From: Pseudomonadota bacterium
GTDB lineage: Bacteria; Pseudomonadota; Alphaproteobacteria; Rhodobacterales; Rhodobacteraceae
Direction of reading: 5' to 3'
Length of the DNA: 6,001 bases
Assembly (NCBI GenBank): GCA_021813645.1
Contig: JAKAJW010000312.1
Coordinates: 1 to 6,001 of the forward strand
Shown here: in pieces, positions 1-5,958 of the stretch
Numbering within the stretch: position 1 is the first letter of the stretch
Layout of the letters: every line of letters starts with the position of its first letter
Notes under the pieces: generated by a model
The model's database searches: none
Seen by the model: the letters and a program-made list of their open reading frames with translations, nothing else
Told to the model about the DNA's origin: nothing
Position numbers and translations under genes: made by a program

Positions 1-1
1 G

Positions 2-592
2 GGCCAGGGCGAGCTGTTGTCGGCGACGCCGCTGACCCTGGCCGAGACGGCGAGCGTGTTCGGCGAGATGCTGACCTTCCGGCGGCTGCTCGACCAGGCC
101 AAGACGCCGGCGGAGAAGAAGACGCTGCTGGCCGGCAAGGTCGAGGACATGATCAACACGGTCGTCCGCCAGATCGCCTTCTACGATTTCGAATGCAAGC
201 TGCACGCCGCCCGCCGCCAGGGCGAGCTGATGCCAGAGGACATCAACGCGCTGTGGATGAGCGTTCAGGCGGAAAGCCTGGGGCCGGTGTTCGACTTCAT
301 GCCGGGCTACGAGACCTTCTGGTCCTATATCCCGCATTTCATCCATTCGCCGTTCTACGTCTATGCCTATGCCTTCGGCGACGGGCTGGTGAACGCGCTC
401 TATGCCGTCTATGCCGAGGGCGCGCCGGGCTTCCAGGCGAAATATTTCGACCTGCTGAAGGCGGGCGGCTCGAAGCACCACAAGGAGCTGCTGGCGCCGT
501 TCGGGCTGGATGCCACCGACCCGAAGTTCTGGGACCGCGGGCTGAACATGATCGCTGGCTTCATCGACGAGCTGGAGGCGATGGAGGCGTGA
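2..592 (+). CDS. pepF: Oligoendopeptidase F, M3 family zinc metallopeptidase (C-terminal part, 5' end outside window)
   Basis: This is the C-terminal ~197 residues of a cytoplasmic zinc oligopeptidase that cleaves short peptides; the family is usually about 600 residues, so roughly two thirds lie off the left edge. The frame is open from position 2 and reads GQGELLSATPLTLAETASVFGEMLTF. In M3 peptidases this segment follows the HEXXH motif by about a dozen residues, and the Glu of LAETAS is the expected third zinc ligand. HEXXH itself is therefore just outside the window. Further on, the stretch GYETFWSYIPHF followed by SPFYVYAYAFGDGL carries the His and Tyr residues that M3 enzymes use for substrate binding and transition-state stabilisation. 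The TTG at 17 is internal to the protein and is not a real start. The TGA at 590-592 overlaps the start of the next gene, suggesting co-transcription. The family call is firm; the exact subfamily is less so. Confidence 0.93.
   Translation, partial: GQGELLSATPLTLAETASVFGEMLTFRRLLDQAKTPAEKKTLLAGKVEDMINTVVRQIAFYDFECKLHAARRQGELMPEDINALWMSVQAESLGPVFDFMPGYETFWSYIPHFIHSPFYVYAYAFGDGLVNALYAVYAEGAPGFQAKYFDLLKAGGSKHHKELLAPFGLDATDPKFWDRGLNMIAGFIDELEAMEA
574..591 (+). promoter_or_regulatory. Ribosome binding site and coupled GTG start of the acetyltransferase
   Basis: GGAGG at 574-578 lies 10 bases before GTG 589-591, inside the last codons of the peptidase gene. The start overlaps the peptidase TGA (GTGA), the usual arrangement for translational coupling. 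A second GGAGG at 583-587 is too close to the start to act as its Shine-Dalgarno. Confidence 0.6.
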
Positions 593-1068
593 GCGTCGCC
601 TTCGCCCGGCTCGGGCCGGAGGATGCGCCGCGGGTCGCCCATCTGACGGTCGGGCCCGGGCAGGAGCAGTTCACCGCCCGGCCGGCGAGCCGCCTCGGCG
701 CGTTGCGCGAGGGCGAGGAGCCTTGGGCGGTGCTCTGGGCCGGCGACATCGTCGGCTTCTTGATCATCGACCGGGGCTATGCCGCGCAATACGACTTCGC
801 CTTTCCCGGCGAGCTGGGGCTGCGCTCGGTGCTGATCGACGCCGGCCGCCAGGGCGAGGGCATCGGCACTGCGGCGATGGCGAAACTGCGCGGGCTGATG
901 GCGGCGGAATATCCGGACGCCCGGAGCCTGGCGCTGACGGTCAACTGCGCCAACCCGGCCGCGAAGGCGGTCTATGCCAAGGCGGGCTTCGGCGATACCG
1001 GCTTTCTGTTTCACGGCGGCCGGGCCGGGCCGCAGCATATCCTGCGGATGACGCTCGCCACCGGGTAG
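589..1068 (+). CDS. GNAT family N-acetyltransferase
   Basis: A 159-residue single-domain GNAT protein, expected to transfer acetyl from acetyl-CoA to an amine in the cytoplasm; the substrate cannot be told from sequence. The acetyl-CoA pyrophosphate-binding motif A is seen as RQGEGIGTAAM at residues 87-97 (Q88-x-x-G91-x-G93). The C-terminal half has the usual motif B region, VNCANPAAKAVYAKAGF at 118-134, with the Asn and the Tyr-x-x-x-Gly-Phe typical of the family. The start chosen is GTG at 589, which gives a GTGA overlap with the peptidase stop. A GGAGG at 574-578 lies 10 bases upstream. The frame is open further upstream, but that part is antisense-like Arg/Pro-rich shadow within the peptidase gene. 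The tail 'FHGGRAGPQHILRMTLATG' is a plausible final strand. Homologues of this size are common; the partner gene gives no clear hint of function. Confidence 0.88.
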   Translation: MSVAFARLGPEDAPRVAHLTVGPGQEQFTARPASRLGALREGEEPWAVLWAGDIVGFLIIDRGYAAQYDFAFPGELGLRSVLIDAGRQGEGIGTAAMAKLRGLMAAEYPDARSLALTVNCANPAAKAVYAKAGFGDTGFLFHGGRAGPQHILRMTLATG

Positions 1069-1090
1069 CCGGCCCGTCGGCGCCCCCGGT
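1060..1090. terminator. Possible bidirectional hairpin between convergent genes
   Basis: ACCGGG (1060-1065) pairs with CCCGGT (1085-1090), and GCCG (1068-1071) pairs with CGGC (1078-1081) inside it, giving a two-part stem with a 6-base loop. It spans the 21-base gap between the acetyltransferase stop and the methyltransferase stop, so it could end transcription from both sides. No T-run follows on either strand, so intrinsic termination is uncertain. GC-rich DNA forms such stems easily by chance. Confidence 0.35.
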
Positions 1091-1701
1091 CAGAGCTTGC
1101 GGAACAGGCCGAACTGGAACCGCTGGAGCGCGCCGGCCGGGGTGCGATGGTCGTCGCGCGCGGCCGCGATCAGCCGGAAGCCCGGGCCGAGCTCGGCGGC
1201 CAGGCTGTCGGCGTCGTAGCGCACCACCGGCAGGCCGCTGCAGCGTTCGGGGCCGTCGGGGGCGAAGGTGCCGAGGACGGCATGGCCGCCGGGGGCGAGC
1301 GCCGCCGCCAGGGTGGCGCGATAGGCCTGGCGGTCGGCCGGATCGGTGAGGAAATGGAAGGCGGCGCGGTCGTGCCAGATATCGTAGCGGCGGGCCGGGC
1401 GCCAGCCGAGCACATCGGCGACGATCCAGTCGACCTCCGGCCCTCCGGCGAGACGGGCGCGGGCCTGCGCCAGTGCGGTTTCCGACAGGTCGAGCGCGGC
1501 GAGATCGGTGAGCCCGCGCGCCGCAAGCGCCGCGACGAGGACGCCGGCGCCGGCGCCGATGTCGATCACCGAGGTCTGTGGCGTGAGGCCCGCGCGCGCG
1601 ATCAGATCGAGCGAGACCAGCGGCCGCGGCTGGTGCCAGCTGGTCGCCTCGGCCGGCTTGGCGGCATAGATCGCCTCCCAATGCTCCTGTCGCGTGGCGA
1701 T
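1090..1701 (-). CDS. Class I SAM-dependent methyltransferase, apparent ATC start
   Basis: A 203-residue cytoplasmic methyltransferase of the Rossmann-fold class I type; substrate unknown. Counting from the ATC at 1701-1699, SAM-binding motif I is VIDIGAGAG at residues 45-53, the acidic residue that binds the SAM ribose is D71 in LAALDLSE, and a conserved block YDIWHDRAAFHFL is at 106-118. The family hallmark FAPDGPERCSGLPVVRYD is at 146-163. The N-terminus IATRQEHWEAIY followed by EATSWHQP matches the usual 'TRQxHWExxY...SW' beginning of this family, so the reading frame upstream of the internal GTG at 1569 is clearly coding. Between the in-frame TGA just upstream (at about 1749-1751) and that GTG there is no ATG, GTG or TTG. 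The ATC has GGGGGAGGG 5 bases upstream and is the best start. The alternative GTG at 1569 would cut off 44 conserved residues, just before motif I. Convergent with the acetyltransferase; 124 bases downstream of the reductase fusion. Confidence 0.85.
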   Translation of the reverse strand: MATRQEHWEAIYAAKPAEATSWHQPRPLVSLDLIARAGLTPQTSVIDIGAGAGVLVAALAARGLTDLAALDLSETALAQARARLAGGPEVDWIVADVLGWRPARRYDIWHDRAAFHFLTDPADRQAYRATLAAALAPGGHAVLGTFAPDGPERCSGLPVVRYDADSLAAELGPGFRLIAAARDDHRTPAGALQRFQFGLFRKL

Positions 1702-1714
1702 GGCGCCCTCCCCC
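1699..1714 (-). promoter_or_regulatory. Ribosome binding site and non-canonical ATC start of the methyltransferase
   Basis: On the minus strand GGGGGAGGG (1714-1706, core GGAGG 1711-1707) is followed after 5 bases by ATC (1701-1699) and then codons for ATRQEHW. The spacing is ideal for a start codon, and the protein family begins at this point. ATC therefore replaces the expected ATG. AUC and AUU are weak initiators in bacteria (infC uses AUU), so the gene may be poorly translated; a base error in the sequence is the other explanation. Confidence 0.55.
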
Positions 1715-1764
1715 GCTGCCGCGCGGGCCCGACCGGCCGGCGCTCCAGGTCAATGTGGGGCGCG

Positions 1765-1794
1765 CGCCGCGCCGCGTCCAGCCTCGGCGCGGCG
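1765..1794. terminator. GC-rich hairpin downstream of the reductase fusion (distal stem)
   Basis: A perfect 10-base inverted repeat, CGCCGCGCCG (1765-1774) against CGGCGCGGCG (1785-1794), with a 10-base loop. It lies in the 124-base gap between the fusion gene stop and the methyltransferase start, downstream of the palindrome at 1797-1820. No T-run follows it on the minus strand. It could be part of a two-stem transcription stop or an mRNA-stabilising structure. Confidence 0.4.
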
Positions 1795-1796
1795 GC

Positions 1797-1820
1797 GGAC
1801 GGGCCCCGCGGGGCCCGCCC
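1797..1820 (-). terminator. GC palindrome just after the fusion gene stop, candidate terminator
   Basis: The core GGGCCCCGCGGGGCCC (1801-1816) is a perfect 16-base palindrome, extended by the C1800/G1817 pair and, beyond one mismatch, by two more G-C pairs. On the minus strand it begins about 5 bases after the TGA of the reductase fusion, the usual place for a terminator. It lacks a U-tract, so it may rely on Rho or act in mRNA 3'-end protection instead. Confidence 0.5.
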
Positions 1821-1825
1821 TGACC

Positions 1826-2806
1826 TCAGAGCGTGAGGATGGTCGCGCCGGTGGTGGCGCGGGATTCCAGGGCGCGATGCGCCTCGGCGACCTGGTCGAG
1901 CGGGAAGCTCTGACCGATCTCGATCTTCACCGCGCCGGAGCTGACCTTGTCGAACAGCGCCTTGGCGATGGCCTGGCAATCCTCGTGCCGGGCGATGTAG
2001 TGGAAGATCGAGGGCCGGGTGATCTTCAGCGAGCCGCCGGCGGCGAGGCGGCCGAGGTCGAAGGCCGGCACCGGGCCGGAGGCGGCGCCGAACAGGATCA
2101 TGAAGCCGAGCGGCCGGAGCGCGGCAAGCGAGCCGTCGAACGTGTCGCGGCCCACTGAATCCATCGCCACATGGACGCCGGCGCCGCCGGTGATCTCACG
2201 CGCACGGGCGGCGAAATCCTCGGTCCGGTAGTTGATCGCGTGGCTGGCGCCATGCGCCAGGGCCAGGGCGCATTTCGCCTCCGAGCCGGCGGTGCCGATC
2301 AGGTTGATGCCTTCCGAGCGCGCCCATTGGCAGGCGATGAGGCCGACGCCGCCGGCGGCGGCCTGCATCAGCACCCAATCGCCCTTCGCGATCGGCGTGA
2401 TGCGCTGGAACAGATAGACCACCGTCATCCCCTTCAGCATCATCGCCGCCCCCTGTTCGAAGGAGATCGCGTCGGGCAGCGGCACGACATGGACGGCGGG
2501 CATGACGCGGGCCTCGGCATAGGCGCCGGGCGGGTTGGCGGCATAGGCGGCGCGGTCGCCGGGCTTGAGATGGGTGACGCCCTCGCCCACCGCCTCGACC
2601 ACGCCCGCCGCCTCCATTCCCATCGTCAGCGGCAGCGGGTTCTTGTAGAGGCCGGTGCGCTGGTAGATGTCGATGAAGTTGAGCCCGATCGCCTTGTGGC
2701 GGATCAGGATCTCGCCCGGGCCCGGGGTGCCGAGCGGACGATCGACGAATTTCAGGGCTTCCGGCCCGCCGAAGTCTTCGATGATGACGGTCTTTGCACT
2801 TGCCAT
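1826..2806 (-). other. Quinone oxidoreductase module of the fusion (QorA-like, zinc-free MDR family)
   Basis: 326 residues from Met2806, the typical length for NADPH:quinone oxidoreductases. Module numbering: the GroES-like N-terminal half contains NFIDIYQRTGLYK (43-55) and GMEAAGVVEAVGEGVTHLKPGD (63-84); the nucleotide-binding half has AAAGGVG (149-155), GTAGSEAKCALA (171-182) and INYRTEDF (191-198), where the Lys and Tyr are positions used for NADPH contacts in the family. The cysteines present (160, 179, 277) are not at zinc-ligand positions, as expected for QorA rather than alcohol dehydrogenase. Known enzymes reduce quinones by one electron or act on enones; the actual substrate here is unknown. 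The ending TTGATILTL is canonical. Confidence 0.9.
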
Positions 2807-3844
2807 GTCTTGCTCCGACGCGTCCGAGGACCGCTGCCAGAGGTTGATGTTGCCGGCGTCGGACCAGCGGTCGATGGCCGTGCGCTCTTCGGCGGTGAAG
2901 TCGAGATTGCCGAGCGCGCCGACGCAATCGGTGATCTGCTCGGGGCGCGAGGCGCCGATCAGCGCCGAGGTGATCGCGCCGTCGCGCAGCACCCAGGCAA
3001 TCGCCATCTGGGCGAGCGTTTGGCCGCGGGCCGCGGCGATCTTGTCGAGCTCGCGCAGATTGGCCAGCGCCGGCTCCGTCAGCCAGCCGGCGTTGAGCGA
3101 CTTGCCCTGCGTCGCGCGGCTGCCGTCGGGAATGCCCTTGAGATACTTGTTGGTCAGCATGCCCTGAGCCAGCGGGGTGAAGGCGATGGAGCCGATGCCG
3201 AGTTCCTTCAGAGTGTCCTTCAGCCCGTCTTTCTCCACCCAGCGGTTGATCATCGAATAGGACGGCTGGTGGATCAGGCAGGGGGTGCCGAGCTCGTTCA
3301 GGATCGCCGCCGCTTCGCGGGTGCGCGCGGAATTGTAGGACGAAAGGCCAACATAGAGCGCCCGGCCCGAGCGGACGATATGGTCGAGCGCGGCCATCGT
3401 CTCTTCCAGCGGGGTGTCCGGGTCGACCCGGTGGGAATAGAAGATGTCGACATAGTCGAGCCCCAGCCGCTTCAGCGAGGCGTCGCAGGAGGCGATCAGA
3501 TATTTCCGGCTGCCCCATTCGCCATAGGGCCCGGGCCACATCAGATAGCCGGCCTTGGAGGAGATGATGAGCTCGTCTCGGTGGGCGCGGAAATCGGTCT
3601 TGAGGATTTGGCCGAAGGCTTCCTCGGCCGCACCGGGCGGCGGGCCGTAGTTGTTGGCGAGGTCGAAATGGGTGATGCCGGCGTCGAAGGCGGTGCGGCA
3701 GATCGCCTGTTTGGTGACATGCGGCGTGTCCGTGCCGAAATTGTGCCACAGCCCGAGCGAGATCGCCGGCAGTTTCAGCCCGCTTCGCCCGCATCGATTG
3801 TAGATCATTGTATCGTAGCGGGTTTCGGCGGGGCGCCAGCCCAT
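1826..3844 (-). CDS. Fused aldo-keto reductase (L-glyceraldehyde 3-phosphate reductase type) – quinone oxidoreductase
   Basis: One uninterrupted frame encodes 672 residues: a complete YghZ-type aldo-keto reductase (1-346) joined to a complete zeta-crystallin-type quinone oxidoreductase (347-672). Both modules are known as separate, NADPH-dependent cytoplasmic enzymes. The ATG at 3844-3842 is preceded by AAGGAGA (3856-3850) 5 bases away, a strong ribosome binding site, and MGWRPAETRYDTMIYNRCGRSG is the normal N-terminal form of this family. The junction reads NLWQRSSD-ASEQD-MASAKTV: the reductase ends where its family normally stops, and the oxidoreductase begins at its normal Met, with only about five residues between and no stop codon in any frame at the junction. 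An internal start with its own GGAG remains there, so separate oxidoreductase could also be made. The likely role, by inference from the two families, is reduction of reactive aldehydes, methylglyoxal-like compounds and quinones. The same frame stays open upstream of 3844, but that part is a shadow of the DedA gene. Confidence 0.85.
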   Translation of the reverse strand: MGWRPAETRYDTMIYNRCGRSGLKLPAISLGLWHNFGTDTPHVTKQAICRTAFDAGITHFDLANNYGPPPGAAEEAFGQILKTDFRAHRDELIISSKAGYLMWPGPYGEWGSRKYLIASCDASLKRLGLDYVDIFYSHRVDPDTPLEETMAALDHIVRSGRALYVGLSSYNSARTREAAAILNELGTPCLIHQPSYSMINRWVEKDGLKDTLKELGIGSIAFTPLAQGMLTNKYLKGIPDGSRATQGKSLNAGWLTEPALANLRELDKIAAARGQTLAQMAIAWVLRDGAITSALIGASRPEQITDCVGALGNLDFTAEERTAIDRWSDAGNINLWQRSSDASEQDMASAKTVIIEDFGGPEALKFVDRPLGTPGPGEILIRHKAIGLNFIDIYQRTGLYKNPLPLTMGMEAAGVVEAVGEGVTHLKPGDRAAYAANPPGAYAEARVMPAVHVVPLPDAISFEQGAAMMLKGMTVVYLFQRITPIAKGDWVLMQAAAGGVGLIACQWARSEGINLIGTAGSEAKCALALAHGASHAINYRTEDFAARAREITGGAGVHVAMDSVGRDTFDGSLAALRPLGFMILFGAASGPVPAFDLGRLAAGGSLKITRPSIFHYIARHEDCQAIAKALFDKVSSGAVKIEIGQSFPLDQVAEAHRALESRATTGATILTL
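2804..2816 (-). promoter_or_regulatory. Internal ribosome binding site and ATG at the reductase/oxidoreductase junction
   Basis: GGAG (2816-2813) lies 6 bases before ATG 2806-2804, within the junction codons for SEQDM. This is the start expected for a stand-alone quinone oxidoreductase, so the fusion may have arisen by loss of the upstream stop codon in a two-gene operon, and both fused and separate oxidoreductase may be produced. Confidence 0.5.
2807..3844 (-). other. Aldo-keto reductase module of the fusion (YghZ/Gpr-like)
   Basis: Residues 1-346, the same length as I recall for E. coli YghZ, an L-glyceraldehyde 3-phosphate reductase that also acts on methylglyoxal. The AKR catalytic tetrad is intact: D61 and Y66 in HFDLANNYGPPPG, K97 in LIISSKAGY, H138 in IFYSHRVDP. 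The segment GYLMWPGPYGEWGSRKYL (99-116) is characteristic of this subfamily and of the related potassium-channel beta-subunit-like AKRs. The NADPH-binding end is seen in SFTPLAQG-like 'AFTPLAQGMLTNKYL' and in 'ALIGASRPEQITDCVGAL'. The module ends with INLWQRSSD, the usual C-terminus. Confidence 0.88.
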
Positions 3845-3849
3845 GCCTG

Positions 3850-3856
3850 TCTCCTT
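3850..3856 (-). promoter_or_regulatory. Strong Shine-Dalgarno of the reductase fusion
   Basis: AAGGAGA on the minus strand, 5 bases before ATG 3844-3842. It fixes this Met as the start rather than the Met thirteen codons in (DTM-IYNRCG). Confidence 0.75.
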
Positions 3857-3861
3857 CTGTC

Positions 3862-3883
3862 GTCGAAAGGAACCTAGTTCGAC
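3862..3883. promoter_or_regulatory. Inverted repeat upstream of the reductase fusion, possible operator
   Basis: GTCGAA (3862-3867) and TTCGAC (3878-3883) form perfect 6-base arms around a 10-base, relatively AT-rich centre (AGGAACCTAG). It sits 18-39 bases before the start of the fusion gene, where a repressor of a carbonyl-stress gene could bind or where the 5' leader could fold. The gap from 3845 to 3945 is the only likely place for a promoter of this gene, but I see no convincing -35/-10 pair. Confidence 0.3.
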
Positions 3884-3930
3884 ACGGCGGGATCGACCAG
3901 GGGAAGTGTGGACGAAAGGCGCGCGGGCCG

Positions 3931-3970
3931 GATCAGCGGGCCAGATCAGCGGGCGGGCAGAATCAGCGGG
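3931..3970. repeat. Three short direct repeats at the 3' end of the DedA/PAP2 gene
   Basis: ATCAGCGGG occurs at 3932-3940, 3945-3953 and 3962-3970, followed by CC or CG; the first two are GATCAGCGGG. On the minus strand the copies fall in the last codons (PLILPAR), over the TGA stop itself, and just beyond it. This looks like local slippage or duplication of the gene's end; a downstream copy would continue to encode PLI if the stop were lost. Confidence 0.6.
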
Positions 3971-5958
3971 CCGAGAACCGTCGGGGAGCGCTCGGGCGCG
4001 CCGAGCAGGCCGGCCGCCTCGGCCCGCACCGCGGCGGTTTCCGCCGCGCTGAGCCCGAGCGGCTCCAGCAGCGACCAGCCCAGCGTCACCGGTTCGAGCT
4101 CTTCGCCGGCGACCGAGGCGAGGATCAGCGGGTGGCGGCCGGCGCCGTCGGTGACGACCACGCCGGAGTTCCAGAACCGCAGCGCCAGCCGGCGGGCCGG
4201 CGTCCCGGGCAAGGGCTTCAGCAGGGTGGCGAGCGGGATGCGGCCGACGTGGGTCAAGGGCCAGGGCGAATGGCCGGACAGTGTCTTGGTGGGCAGGATG
4301 GCGCCCAGCAGGCTGTCGAGCTGGCTCGCCTCCGACAGCCTCCAGCCGGCGGCCAGGAACGGCGTCACCAGCGCCTGCAGCGGCCGGTCGGATTGCAGGA
4401 TCATCGGCTCGCCGTAGTCGCCGTCGAGCAGGATGCGGGCCGGCGGCTCGCGCGACCAGGCGCCGCCGAGCCAGTCGGCGCGGGCAAGCTCCACCACCGG
4501 GATCGGCACGATGTAGAGCTTCTGGGCGCGGGCATAACCGAGCGTCAGATGCGCCGGCGCCACGACCAGCGCGGCGAGCAGCACCAGTGCGGCCAGACCG
4601 CGGCGCGGCACCGCAAGGCCGCGGCCATGCAGCAGGAAGGCGGCGATGAAGACGATGGTGGTGCCGAAGGTGAGCCCGGCGAGCACATCGCTGGGCGAAT
4701 GCGCCATCAGGTAGATACGCGAGACGCCGATCAGCGCGATCAGCAGGACGGTGGCGAGATAGACCGCGATCCGGTAGCGGCCGCCGGCGGCGCGGGCCAG
4801 GAACAGCGACAGCAGGCCATAGACGACGGTGGCATGGGCGATGTTGCCGGTGGCATGCAGGTGCGCGGCGGGCGCGCCGGCAGCCTGGGCGGTCGGGGTC
4901 TGGGCGAGCAGGGCGGAGAGCATCGGCTCGAAGGCGGCGGCGGCAAAGGCGGCGGCGAAGACGGTGGCGGCGACGGCCCATTGCCGGCGGACGGCGAAGA
5001 GCCCGACCAGGCCGAGCACGATCGGCGCCAAGAGCTGGGCATCGGCCAGCATGGTGATCGCGGTCATCCAGTGGGTCACCGTCTCGTCGCGCAGCGATTG
5101 GGCCAGCGCCGAGATCGCCGCATCCGAGCGCAGCAGGCCGGGGGCGAGCAGCAGCAGCGCGATCACATAGGAGAAGAGCCGCAATGCCAGCAGCGCCAGC
5201 AAGGCGAGCACGAAGGAGACGAAGAGCCCGTCGCGGTTTTCCAGCACGCGCACCGCGCCCTGGGCCCAGGGCGCCGGCAGCGGCACGAGCCGGGCGATCA
5301 TCGCGCGGCGGGCGCGGTCGAGCCGCGGCAACAGGATGAAATAGACCAGCCGGGTGGCGAACCAGGCGAGCACCAGCACCAGCGCGATCAGCGCCACGAG
5401 CACCATCAGCCGGGGATCGGCCAGATGGGCGACGCGGATGCCGCGGCCGAGGGCGACGGCGGGCAGCAGATGGGCGCCGGACCAGGCGACGCCCGAAAGC
5501 ACGTTGATGACGGTGAAGCGCAGCGGCCGCATCCCGGCCATCGCCGCGATCGCCGGCACCACCGCCTTGGCGCCGGGAATGAAGCGGACGATGAAGATCG
5601 ACATGCCGCCGTAGCGGTCGAAGAAGGATTCGCCCTGGATCAGCACCTGCGGATATTTCGAGAAGGGCCAGAGCCCGCGGATGCGCTCGCCGTAGCGCCA
5701 GCCGAACCAGTAGGAGACAGAATCGCCGGCGATGCAGCCCAGGATCGTCGCCAGGAAGATCGGCCAGAACGGCAGCTCGCCCACCCCGATCAGCGTGCCG
5801 GCGCCAACCAGCACCGTGGTCGAGGGCACGAAAAGCCCGACGATGAGCAGCGCCTCGCCGAAGGCGACCAGGAAACAGACCCCGATGGTCAGCGAGGGAT
5901 GCGCCGCCAGGAGACCGACCAGGCTGTCGAAAAGCGAGACCATGACGCGGCGGAGCAT
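3946..5958 (-). CDS. DedA (VTT/SNARE-associated) – PAP2 – LssY C-terminal multidomain membrane protein
   Basis: A 670-residue inner-membrane protein with three parts. Residues ~10-210 are a DedA domain: FGEALLIVGLFVPSTTVLVGAG (33-54), GDSVSYWFGWRYG (78-90) and RFIPGAKAVVPAIAAMAGM (125-143); DedA proteins are linked to lipid (undecaprenyl-phosphate) transport and membrane homeostasis. Residues ~245-445 form a multi-helix PAP2-type phosphatase domain with motif 3 present, SRIYLMAHSPSDVLAG (413-428; His420, Asp424). The motif 1 Lys/Arg residues are absent, and motif 2 is NIAH (372-375) rather than PSGH. Residues ~480-640 match the soluble LssY C-terminal domain, with FWNSGVVVTD. Start: ATG 5958 has AGGGGA 9-14 bases upstream; ATG 5943 (MVSLFDSL) is possible and would drop five residues. 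It is 101 bases upstream of the reductase fusion on the same strand. The likely role is envelope lipid phosphate handling, with phosphatase activity doubtful. Confidence 0.9.
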   Translation of the reverse strand: MLRRVMVSLFDSLVGLLAAHPSLTIGVCFLVAFGEALLIVGLFVPSTTVLVGAGTLIGVGELPFWPIFLATILGCIAGDSVSYWFGWRYGERIRGLWPFSKYPQVLIQGESFFDRYGGMSIFIVRFIPGAKAVVPAIAAMAGMRPLRFTVINVLSGVAWSGAHLLPAVALGRGIRVAHLADPRLMVLVALIALVLVLAWFATRLVYFILLPRLDRARRAMIARLVPLPAPWAQGAVRVLENRDGLFVSFVLALLALLALRLFSYVIALLLLAPGLLRSDAAISALAQSLRDETVTHWMTAITMLADAQLLAPIVLGLVGLFAVRRQWAVAATVFAAAFAAAAFEPMLSALLAQTPTAQAAGAPAAHLHATGNIAHATVVYGLLSLFLARAAGGRYRIAVYLATVLLIALIGVSRIYLMAHSPSDVLAGLTFGTTIVFIAAFLLHGRGLAVPRRGLAALVLLAALVVAPAHLTLGYARAQKLYIVPIPVVELARADWLGGAWSREPPARILLDGDYGEPMILQSDRPLQALVTPFLAAGWRLSEASQLDSLLGAILPTKTLSGHSPWPLTHVGRIPLATLLKPLPGTPARRLALRFWNSGVVVTDGAGRHPLILASVAGEELEPVTLGWSLLEPLGLSAAETAAVRAEAAGLLGAPERSPTVLGPLILPAR

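Noticed and set aside
17..19. TTG as a start for a small stand-alone protein at the left edge.
   Set aside because: The frame is open to the window edge and the upstream codons (GQGELL) continue the M3 peptidase sequence after its HEXXH motif.
193..588. N-terminal extension of the acetyltransferase frame inside the peptidase gene.
   Set aside because: Arg/Pro-rich shadow sequence; the GTG at 589 has a good ribosome binding site and begins a normal-length GNAT domain.
941..1753. Minus-strand 270-codon open frame starting at TTG 1753, overlapping the methyltransferase and the acetyltransferase gene.
   Set aside because: The translation is Arg/Pro/Gly-rich, while the neighbouring frame carries all methyltransferase motifs. 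I considered whether a frameshift from this TTG could supply the missing start, but the family N-terminus coincides with the ATC, so no extra residues are needed.
2171..3877. Plus-strand open frame of 568 codons opposite the reductase fusion.
   Set aside because: Low-complexity composition and exact antisense overlap of a gene with well-conserved motifs; no recognisable domain of its own.
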